Shown: piece by piece, positions 9,368 to 18,854 of the stretch
How the letters are laid out: each line of letters begins with the position of its first letter
How positions within the stretch are numbered: position 1 is the stretch's first letter
Assembly (NCBI RefSeq): GCF_029223885.1
Contig: NZ_CP119409.1
Span: 1,266,001 to 1,330,000, forward strand
Length of the DNA: 64,000 nt
Reading direction: 5' to 3'
Source: Pararhizobium gei
Lineage (GTDB): Bacteria; Pseudomonadota; Alphaproteobacteria; Rhizobiales; Rhizobiaceae
Position numbers and translations under genes: made by a program
Notes under the pieces: model-generated
Seen by the model: the letters and a program-made list of their open reading frames with translations, nothing else
Databases searched by the model: none
What the model was told of the DNA's origin: nothing

Positions 9368-10714
9368 ATGTCCGATATTATCGATTCCGGCGTCCTTCAG
9401 ACGCGCGCGGCTGAACTTGTGGATATGGCGCGCAAAGCTGGTGCGGACGAGGCGGATGCGGTGATTGTCCGGGGCAGGTCGCGCTCGGTCTCCGTCCGGC
9501 TCGGCAAGGTCGAGGCGACGGAAGCATCCGAAAGCGATGATTTCTCGCTGCGCGTCTTCGTTGGCCGCCGCGTGGCAAGCGTTTCCGCCAATCCCGGTTT
9601 CGATCTGAAGGTTCTGGCGGAACGTGCGGTCGCGATGGCAAAGGCGTCCCCCGAAGATCCTTTTGCAAGTCTCGCAGATCCGGACCGCCTGGCCCGATCC
9701 TATCCCGATCTCGATCTGTTCGATCCGGCGGAGGTTTCGACGGAGGATCTGGCCGCCGCCGCGCTTGAGGCCGAGGAGGCGGCGCTGGCGGTCGCCGGCG
9801 TCACCAATTCCAGCGGCGCGGGTGCATCTGCGGGCATGGGCGGTCTTGTTCTCGTCACCTCGCATGGCTTTTCCGGCGCCTATATGGGAACGCGCTTCGG
9901 ACGTTCGGTCAGCGCCATTGCCGGCGACGGCACCAAGATGGAGCGCGACTACGACTACGACAGCCGTCTGTTCCTCTCCCATCTGAAATCGGCGGCCGAA
10001 ATCGGTCGCACTGCCGGCGAAAGAGCGATCGCCCGCCTTGGCCCACGCCAGGTACCGACGCAGAAAAACGTTACGGTGGTCTTTGATCCACGCATGGCGC
10101 GCGGGTTTGCCGGCCATATCGCAGGAGCGATCAACGGAGCCTCGGTTGCCCGCAAGACGAGCTTCCTGCGCGATATGATGGGCCAGCAGGTGATGAAGAG
10201 CGGTATTCTGGTGACCGACGACCCGCTCATCGTGGGCGGTTCGTCCTCCCGCCCCTTCGATGGCGAAGGCGTAAGCGGCGAGAAACTGTCGGTGATCGAG
10301 GACGGTGTTTTGCAGCACTGGTTCCTGTCGACGTCTACGGGGCGGGAGCTTGGCCTCGACACCAACGGACGCGGCGTGCGCGGCGGCCCTTCCGTCACGC
10401 CATCCTCGACCAATTTCGCGATCGAGCCCGGAGATATCGCGCCCGAGGATCTCATTCGCAGCGTCGGGACCGGCTTCTACGTCACGGAGCTGATCGGCCA
10501 GGGTGTCAATATGCTGACCGGCGAATACAGCCGCGGGGCCTCGGGATTCTGGATCGAGAACGGCGAACTGAGCTTCCCTGTCTCCGAGGTTACTATCGCC
10601 TCCAACCTGAAGCAGATGTTCATGGCCTTGACGCTCGCCAACGACATCGACCGGAAATTTGGCGTCGCGGCGCCGACGCTTGCCATCGAAGGCATGACGC
10701 TTGCCGGCACGTAG
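9368..10714 (+). CDS. pmbA: TldE/PmbA metalloprotease subunit
   Basis: 448-residue member of the TldD/PmbA family (U62 proteases), which with TldD degrades or matures small peptides such as microcin precursors and CcdA. Visible family features are the N-terminal SVRLGKVEATEASESDDFSLRVFV segment, the central RDMMGQQVMKSGILVTDDP and the C-terminal GASGFWIENGE followed by the IASNLKQMF helix. PmbA/TldE lacks the HExxxH zinc site of TldD, and none is seen here. TldD is not in the window. Start supported by AAAGG upstream. First gene of the block leading to the lipid A genes. Confidence 0.93.
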   Translation: MSDIIDSGVLQTRAAELVDMARKAGADEADAVIVRGRSRSVSVRLGKVEATEASESDDFSLRVFVGRRVASVSANPGFDLKVLAERAVAMAKASPEDPFASLADPDRLARSYPDLDLFDPAEVSTEDLAAAALEAEEAALAVAGVTNSSGAGASAGMGGLVLVTSHGFSGAYMGTRFGRSVSAIAGDGTKMERDYDYDSRLFLSHLKSAAEIGRTAGERAIARLGPRQVPTQKNVTVVFDPRMARGFAGHIAGAINGASVARKTSFLRDMMGQQVMKSGILVTDDPLIVGGSSSRPFDGEGVSGEKLSVIEDGVLQHWFLSTSTGRELGLDTNGRGVRGGPSVTPSSTNFAIEPGDIAPEDLIRSVGTGFYVTELIGQGVNMLTGEYSRGASGFWIENGELSFPVSEVTIASNLKQMFMALTLANDIDRKFGVAAPTLAIEGMTLAGT

Positions 10715-10766
10715 GCCGGATAATTGCCAGTACGCGGCATAGGCCGCGGGAAACGGAAAGACTGAG

Positions 10767-11579
10767 ATGAACGTCCTTCGCTCATCGCCGGACCCGTGGG
10801 CCGGCGACCTCGACCTTATAACCGAAGCCGCAAAGGCCGCCGGGGAAAAGGCTTTGAGCTATTTTCGGAAGGATCCCGACGTCCGGTGGAAGAACGGCGG
10901 CCACTCGCCGGTCAGCGAGGCCGATTACGCTGCCAACGATATCCTGAAAGAGAGACTTCTGACCGCCCGGCCGGGTTATGGCTGGCTGTCGGAAGAAACC
11001 GACGACGACGAGGCGCGGCTTGGCTGCGACACGCTTTTCGTCGTCGATCCGATCGACGGCACCCGTGCGTTCATCGGCGGCAAGGATATCTGGTGCGTCA
11101 GTGTCGCGGTGGTGCATCTCGGCCGACCGGTTGCCGGCGTCTTGTTCGCTCCGGCCCTCGACGAGCTTTTTCAGGCGACGTTGAACGGCAGGGCGTTGAA
11201 GAACGGCGCTCCTATCGGTGTGAAGGCGCAAGAACATGCCGTTCTGCGGATCGCCCTGGCGGAAGACACCGTCAAGCTGCTTGAGACGGGCTATCGCGCC
11301 ACCGTGTCGCGGATCGCGCATGTGCCCTCCCTGGCCTACCGGATCGCCATGATCGCCGATGGCCGCATCGACGGCACCATCGTCAAGAAAAACTCGCACG
11401 ACTGGGATCTGGCCGCTGCCGATCTTATCCTGGAACGGGCTGGTGGCATATTGTCCGGACTGGACGGCAAGCCGCTTTCCTATAATCGCCCCAATGTTCG
11501 CCATACAGTCCTTTGCGCCGCGGCAATGCCGGCTTTGCCCGCCCTCATCGCCGCGTCCAAGGGGCTGGATAACCATTGA
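10767..11579 (+). CDS. Inositol monophosphatase-like phosphatase (CysQ/SuhB-like)
   Basis: 270-residue magnesium-dependent phosphatase. DPIDGT at residues 94-99 and WDLAAAD with Asp214 form the metal-binding site; EE in LSEETDDDE is the third ligand region. Family members hydrolyse inositol-1-phosphate or 3'(2'),5'-bisphosphate nucleotides (CysQ); the compact sequence does not decide between them. GGAAAG precedes the ATG by six bases. Sits between pmbA and DUF4170/waaA, a fixed order in rhizobia, so it may be transcribed with the Kdo transferase gene. Confidence 0.88.
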   Translation: MNVLRSSPDPWAGDLDLITEAAKAAGEKALSYFRKDPDVRWKNGGHSPVSEADYAANDILKERLLTARPGYGWLSEETDDDEARLGCDTLFVVDPIDGTRAFIGGKDIWCVSVAVVHLGRPVAGVLFAPALDELFQATLNGRALKNGAPIGVKAQEHAVLRIALAEDTVKLLETGYRATVSRIAHVPSLAYRIAMIADGRIDGTIVKKNSHDWDLAAADLILERAGGILSGLDGKPLSYNRPNVRHTVLCAAAMPALPALIAASKGLDNH

Positions 11580-11638
11580 CCTTTCAGGTCGGATGCCGCA
11601 AACCACAGGAAAACACGGCAAGACAATGGGAAAGACGA

Positions 11639-11875
11639 ATGGCGCAGACACAGGAAACCAAACAGCGGCTCCATCTGGTGTTCGGGGGCGAATTGACGAC
11701 CTTGACCGGCGTGCAGTTCCGCGACCTGGCCAAACTGGACATCGTGGGCATTTTTCCCGACTACGAGACTGCCCTGATCGCCTGGAAATCGAAGGCCCAG
11801 CTGACCGTGGACAATGCGCATATGCGGTATTTCATCGTTCACATGCATCGGCTGCTCGAACCCGAACAGGCCTGA
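11639..11875 (+). CDS. DUF4170 family small protein
   Basis: 78-residue cytoplasmic protein of unknown function belonging to the small DUF4170 family, which is found next to waaA in alphaproteobacteria. Recognisable pattern is LHLVFGGELTTL, then a YETA-x-WKSKAQ segment and HMRYFIVHMHRLL. Start ATG 11639 has GGGAAAG seven bases upstream; an upstream TTG (11576) overlapping the previous stop is less likely. No membrane segment or signal peptide. Confidence 0.8.
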   Translation: MAQTQETKQRLHLVFGGELTTLTGVQFRDLAKLDIVGIFPDYETALIAWKSKAQLTVDNAHMRYFIVHMHRLLEPEQA

Positions 11876-11966
11876 TGTTGCGGATCGCGGCGCTGTCGGT
11901 CAAACCGGCAAGATCAGGAAAAGCCTGCGATATGCCGCCTGAAAGCGATCGCGGAGATTGCGTTCC

Positions 11967-13280
11967 ATGAACCGAATGCTTGCGCGGGTGGCTTTGTCCG
12001 GCTATCGCTGGATCGGCACCGCCATCTATCCCCTGGTCTGGTCCTACCTTGCGGCACGCGCCGCCAAGGGCAAGGAAGATTCGGGCCGCCGGCAGGAGCG
12101 TTACGGCCATGCCAGCAAACCAAGGCCGCAGGGGCCGCTGGTCTGGTTTCATGCAGCAAGCGTGGGCGAGACCATTGCGGTCGTTCCCCTCATCAAGGAA
12201 GTGGCGCGGCGCGGCATTGCGGTCGTCCTGACCACGGGCACGACCACCTCTGCGCGATTGGCCGCCGACAGGTTGGGGTCTGGCATCATCCACCAGTATG
12301 TTCCGCTCGATTTCAAGCCGGCCGTTGCCCGTTTCCTCGACTACTGGGAACCTGATCTCGCGATCATCGCCGAATCCGAGATCTGGCCGATGACAATTGT
12401 CGAACTCGGCGAGCGCCACATTCCGCAGGTTCTCGTCAACGGGCGGCTTTCCGACCGCACGTTCAGCCGCTGGAAGAAGCGTCCCTGGCTCGCCGATGCG
12501 CTGTTCGAGAATCTGGCTCTGGTTATCGCCCAGTCGGACCTCGATGCGGAGCGCTTTCGCACGCTCGGTGCGCTTCCGGTGATGGTATCGGGCAATCTCA
12601 AGGTCGATACCGACGCGCCGCCACACGACGGACAGGTTCTCAAGCAGTACCGCCAGCAGATTCAGGGTCGCAAGACATGGGCGGCAATCTCGACCTTCGA
12701 AGGCGAAGAAAACGCGGCGGGGGTCGTTCATCGTGCCCTGAAGGAGCGGACGGGCCTGCTGACGATCATCGTGCCCCGCCATCCCGAGCGATGCGATGCC
12801 ATCGAGGCCATGTTGAACGCCAAGGGGCTGACTGTGGCGCGCCGCACCCGCAACGACCCGATCACGCCGGAAACCGATATATTCCTGGGTGACACGATCG
12901 GAGAGATGGGTCTCTACCTGCGCCTGACGGAGGTTGCTTTCGTCGGCCGTTCGCTGTTTGCCGATGGTGGGCAGAATCCACTGGAGCCGGCCATGCTCGG
13001 CTGCGCCATTCTGTCCGGCGGCAATGTTCAGAATTTTCGCGAGACCTACCAGACGCTTGCCAAGAACGGCAGCGCCAAGATCATCCGCGATGTCGAAATG
13101 CTGGCCAAGGGTGTCAATTATCTGCTCGTCAACGACGAGATGCGTCGCAAGATGATCGATGCCGGTCTTGAAACCGTGCATGAAATGCGTGGTGCGCTAT
13201 CGGCGACGATCCGGGGCCTTGAGCCCTATATCAATCCGCTGACGGTCAAGGCCCGGCTGCAGCCGCGCCGGGAAAACTGA
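11967..13280 (+). CDS. waaA: 3-deoxy-D-manno-octulosonic acid transferase
   Basis: 437-residue GT30 glycosyltransferase that adds Kdo from CMP-Kdo to the lipid A precursor at the inner membrane. An N-terminal membrane-anchor helix (about 10-30) is followed by FHAASVGE with the catalytic Glu68, the SEIWP motif, LVNGRLS, and in the C-terminal half SLFADGGQNPLEPA. ATG 11967 chosen (GGAG ten bases upstream); a TTG three codons earlier is possible. In most relatives lpxK follows directly; here a HAD gene and a flagellin gene intervene. Confidence 0.96.
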   Translation: MNRMLARVALSGYRWIGTAIYPLVWSYLAARAAKGKEDSGRRQERYGHASKPRPQGPLVWFHAASVGETIAVVPLIKEVARRGIAVVLTTGTTTSARLAADRLGSGIIHQYVPLDFKPAVARFLDYWEPDLAIIAESEIWPMTIVELGERHIPQVLVNGRLSDRTFSRWKKRPWLADALFENLALVIAQSDLDAERFRTLGALPVMVSGNLKVDTDAPPHDGQVLKQYRQQIQGRKTWAAISTFEGEENAAGVVHRALKERTGLLTIIVPRHPERCDAIEAMLNAKGLTVARRTRNDPITPETDIFLGDTIGEMGLYLRLTEVAFVGRSLFADGGQNPLEPAMLGCAILSGGNVQNFRETYQTLAKNGSAKIIRDVEMLAKGVNYLLVNDEMRRKMIDAGLETVHEMRGALSATIRGLEPYINPLTVKARLQPRREN

Positions 13281-13300
13281 ACCTTGCCGCGGAACGCCCC

Positions 13301-14005
13301 ATGACGCAGAAAACCATATCCGGCATCCTGTTCGACAAGGATGGGACGCTGCTGGACTATGTAAAAAGCTGGGTGCCGGTAAACTACGAACTCGCCCGGA
13401 TTGCGGCGGATGGCGATGCCGGTCTTGCCCGTCGCCTGCTTCTCGCGGGTGGCATGGACCCCGACACCGGCCATGTGCTGCCCGACAGCCTGCTTGCGGC
13501 CGGAAATACGGTTGAGATTGCGACCGGCATGGTGGAAGCGGGCGCCTGCTACACGGTTGCGGACCTGACTGCCAGGTTCGACGGCCTGTTTGCCACCTCC
13601 GCCGAATATGCCGTGCCGGTCACCGACCTTGCCGCGTTCTTCGCCCGGCTGCACGCCAAGGGCTACCGGCTGGGTGTCGCCTCGAGCGACAATGAGCGCT
13701 CGATCCGCGAGACCGCCAAACGCTTCGGCTTCGATATTTATCTGGATTATGTCGCCGGTTACGACAGCGGCTTCGGCACCAAGCCGCATCCGGGCATGGT
13801 CATGGGTTTTTGCGCAGCGACCGGCCTTCAGCCCCATCAGATCGCCGTCGTCGGCGACAACAATCACGATCTTCACATGGGACGTAACGCCGGGGCCGGA
13901 TTGACGGTTGCGGTGCTGACAGGCACCGGGTCGCCTCAATCGCTGGCCGCCGCCTCCGATCACTGCCTCAACGACATTACCGAATTGGAAACCGTGCTCG
14001 CCTGA
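13301..14005 (+). CDS. HAD-superfamily phosphatase (Gph-like)
   Basis: 234-residue haloacid dehalogenase phosphatase. Motif I FDKDGTLLD (nucleophile Asp12, acid/base Asp14), motif II Ser in GVASSDNE, motif III Lys in TKPHPG, motif IV VGDNNHD. A helical cap lies between residues 20 and 100. Closest to phosphoglycolate phosphatase-type proteins, but the substrate cannot be read from sequence. It starts 20 bases after waaA and ends 19 bases before the convergent flagellin gene, so it may be co-transcribed with waaA. Confidence 0.88.
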   Translation: MTQKTISGILFDKDGTLLDYVKSWVPVNYELARIAADGDAGLARRLLLAGGMDPDTGHVLPDSLLAAGNTVEIATGMVEAGACYTVADLTARFDGLFATSAEYAVPVTDLAAFFARLHAKGYRLGVASSDNERSIRETAKRFGFDIYLDYVAGYDSGFGTKPHPGMVMGFCAATGLQPHQIAVVGDNNHDLHMGRNAGAGLTVAVLTGTGSPQSLAAASDHCLNDITELETVLA

Positions 14006-14024
14006 GCCTGGTTTCCATTTGGCA

Positions 14025-15122
14025 TCACCGGAACAGCTGCATCAGCAGCGACGGTGAATTGTTGGCGATGTTGAGCGCCTGCACCGCCAATTGAACTTGA
14101 GACTGTATGGCTTTCAGCCGGGTGGAGGCCTCGCTCATGTCGGCGTCCACCAACCGGCCGACGCCTCTGGTTATCGTCGCCGACAGCGTCTTGTTGAAAT
14201 CCGTCTGTATGTCGATGCGCATCGCGAGCGAGCCGAGGGTTGCGCCCCTGTCAGTCAGTGTCGTGTGCATCTGCTCGTAGCGCGCCAGCAACAAATCCGT
14301 CGCATAACCGACCAGATCGTCCGGAACCTCGCCCATATGCGACGCGCTGAACATGTCGTCGAAATGGCCTCCATGGTTGAAATTCACCTGGGTGCGGCCG
14401 TTGAAGGCAGGCAGCCACGCATCAACCTTGCCCGGGTCCTGATGGGCCACGCCGTTTGTCATCCCGTCGGCCTGCGGATTGTCCACCAGACCATTCTGGG
14501 CGGAAATACTTCCATCGGCATTCTTGTAGTTCGCCGGGCCAAACAGATTGAGATTGCTGTCGCCATGGATATTGATGATCCCGACATGGCCTTTGGAATA
14601 GCTTGCCACGATGCCGCCGAAGACGAGGCCGGCGTCCGGCGGATCCATCTCGATATAACTTAGAGTGCGGCCGTTGCCGTCCGTATAGCTTTTTTCGGTA
14701 TAGTTCAGCGTTCCCGGCGCAAGCAGGTTGCGTCCGTTGAACGAGGCCGATTGCGCTGTGCTGAGAAATTGTTTCTCAAGCTCGTAGACCTCCTGGCTGA
14801 CCTTGTACCGGTCGATCCCGGGATCCTTCATCAGAACGATCTTGGCCTTGATCTCGGAGGTGATGTCGATCAGATCCTCCATGGCGCGATAGGAAACATC
14901 GATCAGTGCTGCACCCAGCTCAAGCGCGTCGATGACGGTGCTGGTCGCCTTGTTGGTGTTGCGCATGTCTGTCGCGATCGACCAATAGGCTGCGTTGTCG
15001 GCGGCCTCCGAGATCCGCATGCCGGTGGTGACGATGTTCTGGTATTTGGCATGGGTGGTGTCGTTATGGCGCAGAACCGCCAGGGCCGCCGTAGCTGCCG
15101 AGTTAAAGCTCATGTTTGTCAT
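14025..15122 (-). CDS. Divergent flagellin, isolated from any flagellar cluster
   Basis: 365-residue flagellin. The N-terminal D0/D1 region (SDNAAYWSIATDMR-like, here AADNAAYWSIATDMRNTN, then ALELGAALIDVSYRAMEDLIDITSEIKAKI) and the C-terminal D1/D0 region (DADMSEASTRLKAIQSQVQ to LLMQLFR) match rhizobial FlaA-type flagellins. The central part (about 140-270) is unlike standard rhizobial D2 and is rich in His, Asn, Asp and Gly (for example HGDSNLN and NHGGHFDD). Start ATG 15122 (a second Met at 15113); the open frame extends upstream without a site. No chaperone, hook or regulator gene lies near it. Confidence 0.9.
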   Translation of the reverse strand: MTNMSFNSAATAALAVLRHNDTTHAKYQNIVTTGMRISEAADNAAYWSIATDMRNTNKATSTVIDALELGAALIDVSYRAMEDLIDITSEIKAKIVLMKDPGIDRYKVSQEVYELEKQFLSTAQSASFNGRNLLAPGTLNYTEKSYTDGNGRTLSYIEMDPPDAGLVFGGIVASYSKGHVGIINIHGDSNLNLFGPANYKNADGSISAQNGLVDNPQADGMTNGVAHQDPGKVDAWLPAFNGRTQVNFNHGGHFDDMFSASHMGEVPDDLVGYATDLLLARYEQMHTTLTDRGATLGSLAMRIDIQTDFNKTLSATITRGVGRLVDADMSEASTRLKAIQSQVQLAVQALNIANNSPSLLMQLFR

Positions 15123-15382
15123 TTCAAATCCGCTACAAAAAACAAAAAACGGAGAGACCGGTTGGTTAACCCAGAGTGGCGGAGAACGGTTAATTCGAGG
15201 TGTATTTCGTGGGCAATCATTCATCACCATAGGTGCTTCGTCTTTTCCAAAGGCAGGGTGATGGCTTGCAATTCCCGGAAATCTGCCGCTTTGTGTCGCC
15301 TGCCGTGAGAGCCAAGAAGGACTCTGCACGGCTGCCCCCTTGACGGCGGGGCTTTGTTTGTGCGGAGAATTGGAAGAACTGA

Positions 15383-16435
15383 ATGGTTTCTGAAGCACCG
15401 CCGTTCTGGTGGACCAATACCGATTGGCGCGCCTATGGCCTCTGGCCGTTGTCGTGGATCTATGGCCGCATTTCGGGTCCGCGCATGGATCGCGCGCGGC
15501 GGGCATCGGTGGATCTGCCTGTTATCTGCGTCGGGAATTTTACCGTTGGCGGCGCTGGAAAAACGCCGACGGCGATCGCTCTTGCGCGTGCCGCCCGCAG
15601 ACGCGGCCTGAAGCCGGGCTTTCTGAGCCGCGGCTATGGCGGATCACTCGATGTCACGACGGTGGTCGAGCCGGAACATCATCGTGCGCGGGATGTCGGC
15701 GACGAACCGCTGCTGCTCGCCCGCGAGGGGATGACCGTCATCTGCCGGAAGCGGGTGGAGGGCGCCCGCAGACTGGCATCCGAAGGCGTCGATCTGATCA
15801 TCATGGATGACGGTTTCCAGAGCGCGAGATTGACCTTCGATTTCTCCCTCCTGGTCATCGACAGCCGTCGCGGCATCGGAAACGGCTTTGTCATCCCGGC
15901 AGGTCCGGTGAGGGCGCCGCTCGCGCACCAGTTGCGTCATGCCTCGGCGCTTCTGAAGCTTGGCAACGAAGATCGCGCCGATGAGTTGGTCCGGCGCGCG
16001 GCGCGTGCCGGAAAGCCGATCTATGAAGCCGATGTGGTACGCCTCGACAGCGGCGATCTGAAAGACGTTCCGGTCATCGCCTGGGCCGGCATTGCCGATC
16101 CGGAAAAATTCTTCCGCACCGTGCGCCAGATGGGGGCGAACCTTGCTGAAATGCGCAGCTTTCCCGATCACCATCATTTTTCCGAGGAGGAGATTGCCGA
16201 TCTCCTCGATCGCGCCGCCGCAAACGGCTACCGGCTGGTGACGACGGCCAAGGACATCGTCCGCCTCGAGCCCGGCCACGGCAGGGCGGCTGAACTGATC
16301 GAAAAAAGCCGCGTGATCGAGATCGAAATCCGCTTCGACGACCCGTCATCACCTGACAAGATCATCGACGCGGCATTGAAATCCGCCCGCACGCGCAATC
16401 TGGCAAAGCGAAATCCGGAAAAGTCCAGGAAATAG
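15383..16435 (+). CDS. lpxK: Tetraacyldisaccharide 4'-kinase
   Basis: 350-residue membrane-associated kinase that phosphorylates the 4' position of the lipid A disaccharide. Walker [13 protein letters not shown] at residues 51-62, then GFLSRGYGG, the VGDEPLLLA segment and MDDGFQ (Walker B/catalytic Asp). The N-terminal WPLSWIYG helix probably anchors it to the inner membrane. Start has GGAGAA and GGAAGAAC upstream. 260 bases separate it from the divergently oriented flagellin gene; DUF2093 converges four bases after its stop. Confidence 0.96.
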   Translation: MVSEAPPFWWTNTDWRAYGLWPLSWIYGRISGPRMDRARRASVDLPVICVGNFTVGGAGKTPTAIALARAARRRGLKPGFLSRGYGGSLDVTTVVEPEHHRARDVGDEPLLLAREGMTVICRKRVEGARRLASEGVDLIIMDDGFQSARLTFDFSLLVIDSRRGIGNGFVIPAGPVRAPLAHQLRHASALLKLGNEDRADELVRRAARAGKPIYEADVVRLDSGDLKDVPVIAWAGIADPEKFFRTVRQMGANLAEMRSFPDHHHFSEEEIADLLDRAAANGYRLVTTAKDIVRLEPGHGRAAELIEKSRVIEIEIRFDDPSSPDKIIDAALKSARTRNLAKRNPEKSRK

Positions 16436-16439
16436 ACGG

Positions 16440-16673
16440 CTACGTCTTCTGACCGGGAAGAATTCCCGCGTGCTTGTCGGCCTGAAGGGAAGCCTCCGCA
16501 TCGCTGTAAGGCTCCTGCCGCGCAACGCTCCAATAGCGCAACTCGTCGATCGGGATGTTCTTGCCGGTGACGGCGCACACGACATAGGCGCCCGGCAGAA
16601 GAATCTGGAAGTCGCCGTCGAGATAGCGGATCTTGGCTTCCCTGCTGCCGCTGCCTTCAAACCGGTTCATCAT
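16440..16673 (-). CDS. DUF2093 family small protein
   Basis: 77-residue protein of the DUF2093 family, typical of alphaproteobacteria between lpxK and mutL. Characteristic pattern: MNRFEGSG, IRYLDGDFQILLPGAYVVCAVTG, IPIDELRYWSVARQEPY. Two adjacent start codons (16673 and 16670); GAGGA lies nine bases upstream. One Cys and no signal peptide; function unknown. Confidence 0.82.
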   Translation of the reverse strand: MMNRFEGSGSREAKIRYLDGDFQILLPGAYVVCAVTGKNIPIDELRYWSVARQEPYSDAEASLQADKHAGILPGQKT

Positions 16674-16782
16674 CGGTCGTCGTCCTCGCATCAATCTTCC
16701 GTCCGCTGCAGGTCTCAAGGCCTGCCCCCTTATGCTCTAACGCGGGCCAGTCCGGATTTCCAGCGGAATTGCCACCTGCACG

Positions 16783-18573
16783 TCAACTGCGCCCGAACAG
16801 TCGTTCGATGTCGGCGAGCTTGATCTCGATATAGGTCGGACGGCCATGATTGCACTGGCCGGAACCGGGGGTCGCCTCCATCCGCCGCAGCAACGCGTTC
16901 ATCTCTTCCGACCGCAGCCGCCGGCCGGAGCGCACCGAACCGTGGCAGGCCATGGTCGCGGCCAGATAATCCAGTCTTGCGGCCAGGCCGCCTGCCGTAT
17001 CCCATTCCGCCAGTTCGTCCGCAAGCTGGCGCACGAGACCTGCCGCGTCGATCTCGCCGAGCATTGCCGGCGTCTCGCGGATGGCGATGGCGCCGGGACC
17101 GAACCGTTCGATACCGAGGCCCAGGCGCGAGAAGTCGGCGGCATGAGAAATGAGCCGATCGCAGTCATCTTCGGGCATATCGACGATGTCCGGGATCAGC
17201 AGCGCCTGCGCCGGAATCGGCTGCGCATTCAGCCCTTTGCGCAACGCCTCGAAGACCAGCCGCTCATGGGCCGCGTGCTGGTCGACGATGACCAGCCCGT
17301 CCTGCGTCTGGGCGACGATATAATTCTCGTGAAGCTGCGCCCGCGCGGCACCCAGCGGATGCACCACTTCGGCGGCAACCTCGTTTTGTCCCTCCGATGC
17401 GAATGCCGATGCACGGGCGGAAGGCGCCGCCGTCGCTGCGAACGATGCCTGCTGCGTTTCCCCGAAGCCGCTGTGCGTGTTCTCCATCGGACGATAAGGG
17501 GAGGTGGCTGCCGTCCATGGAGCCTGGGGAGCCGGCCGGGGACGGAACGCATGCATCATGCCGCTCGCCCCCGTCGTCGATGCGCGGTCGCCGCCGGCCG
17601 CCAAGGCCTGCCGTATGGCGCCGATGATGAGCCCGCGGATCAGGCCGGGATCGCGAAAACGAACATCTGATTTGGCCGGATGCACATTGACGTCGACCAC
17701 ATCAGGATCGACCGTCAACGACAGCACCGCCACCGGATACCGCCCCTGGGGAATCGTTTCGGCATAGGCGGCACGCAGGGCCGACCAGATAAGCTTGTCC
17801 TGCACCGGCCGGCCGTTGACGAAGGCATATTGCTGCAGCGAGTTGCCGCGGTTGAAGGTCGGGACGCCGGCAAAGCCCGTGAGCTGCGCCCCCTCGCGCT
17901 CGGCGTCGATCTCGATCGCATTGTCGCGGAAGTCGCGGCCGAGCACCTGGGCGATGCGGGCGAGCCGGTCGTCGCCGGTCGACGGAAATTCGAGCGTCGT
18001 CCTGTCGGAGCCCGACAGCAGGAAACGCACGCCCGGGAAGGCGATCGCCATGCGCCGCACCACATCGGAAATGGCCGAGGCTTCGGCTCTCTCCGTCTTC
18101 ATGAAATTGAGACGGGCCGGTGTGGCAAAGAAAAGATCGCGCACCTCGACCACTGTCCCCTGATTGACGGCAGCAGGCTTCACCGGCTGCAGCGTGCCGC
18201 CGAAAACACCGATTTCGGCGCCGTGGCTTGCCCCGGCAGCGCGGCTGGAAATTGTCAGGCGCGCAACCGATCCGATGGAGGGAAGAGCTTCGCCGCGAAA
18301 TCCAAGCGTCCTTATATCGAGGAGATCCTTGTCGAGCTTGGAGGTGCAGTGCCGGCGGACGGCCAGTTCGAGATCGTCCGGCCCCATGCCGCAGCCATTG
18401 TCGATCACCCTCAGCAGCGTCTTGCCGCCGCCGGCCGTGGCAATGTCTATCCTTGTGGCACCTGCGTCGAGAGCATTTTCGATCAATTCCTTGGCGGCAC
18501 TGGCCGGCCGCTCGATGACCTCGCCCGCGGCGATCTGGTTGATCAGGGTTTCTGAAAGCTGTTTGATGGACAT
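16783..18573 (-). CDS. mutL: DNA mismatch repair protein MutL with endonuclease motif
   Basis: 596-residue GHKL ATPase that links MutS mismatch recognition to strand excision. N-terminal ATPase motifs: NQIAAGEV, Glu32 in [17 protein letters not shown] (58-62) and GFRGEAL (91-97). The C-terminal dimerisation domain carries the metal-dependent nicking motif DQHAxxExxxxE at residues 431-442 and the conserved CNHGRP near the end. That motif marks MutL of bacteria without MutH, so this protein should make the nick itself. Start ATG 18573; a GTG codon directly before it is an alternative. Confidence 0.97.
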   Translation of the reverse strand: MSIKQLSETLINQIAAGEVIERPASAAKELIENALDAGATRIDIATAGGGKTLLRVIDNGCGMGPDDLELAVRRHCTSKLDKDLLDIRTLGFRGEALPSIGSVARLTISSRAAGASHGAEIGVFGGTLQPVKPAAVNQGTVVEVRDLFFATPARLNFMKTERAEASAISDVVRRMAIAFPGVRFLLSGSDRTTLEFPSTGDDRLARIAQVLGRDFRDNAIEIDAEREGAQLTGFAGVPTFNRGNSLQQYAFVNGRPVQDKLIWSALRAAYAETIPQGRYPVAVLSLTVDPDVVDVNVHPAKSDVRFRDPGLIRGLIIGAIRQALAAGGDRASTTGASGMMHAFRPRPAPQAPWTAATSPYRPMENTHSGFGETQQASFAATAAPSARASAFASEGQNEVAAEVVHPLGAARAQLHENYIVAQTQDGLVIVDQHAAHERLVFEALRKGLNAQPIPAQALLIPDIVDMPEDDCDRLISHAADFSRLGLGIERFGPGAIAIRETPAMLGEIDAAGLVRQLADELAEWDTAGGLAARLDYLAATMACHGSVRSGRRLRSEEMNALLRRMEATPGSGQCNHGRPTYIEIKLADIERLFGRS

Positions 18574-18854
18574 CACCCATTGTCGGGGATTCCAAGGCTC
18601 ATGAAAAGGCCTGGCGCGCTCTATCCCCGGCTGTGTTGCCCGGTCCGGCCGGGAACAAAGTCGATCCGGCCTTAATCAGCCTTTAATCTAAAGCTGCGAC
18701 GTTCTCAAAGAGCCCGAATGAACACGGGCTCGTCATTTTGGACCCCCGACGCGAAGCTGGCCGCGCGGGGTGTGAAGCCGGATGCCGCCCCTTTGCGGGT
18801 GCAATCGCCCAGCATGTTTCCCGTCCACGAAGCCACCGATATGAGGGCTGTGCA

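Noticed and set aside
13281..15382. Prophage or genomic island around the flagellin gene
   Set aside because: No integrase, tRNA, attachment repeat or marked change in base composition was seen.
15123..15506. N-terminal extension of the flagellin by 128 codons
   Set aside because: The extension is unlike flagellin, overlaps the lpxK start and would hide the conserved N-terminus that filament assembly needs.
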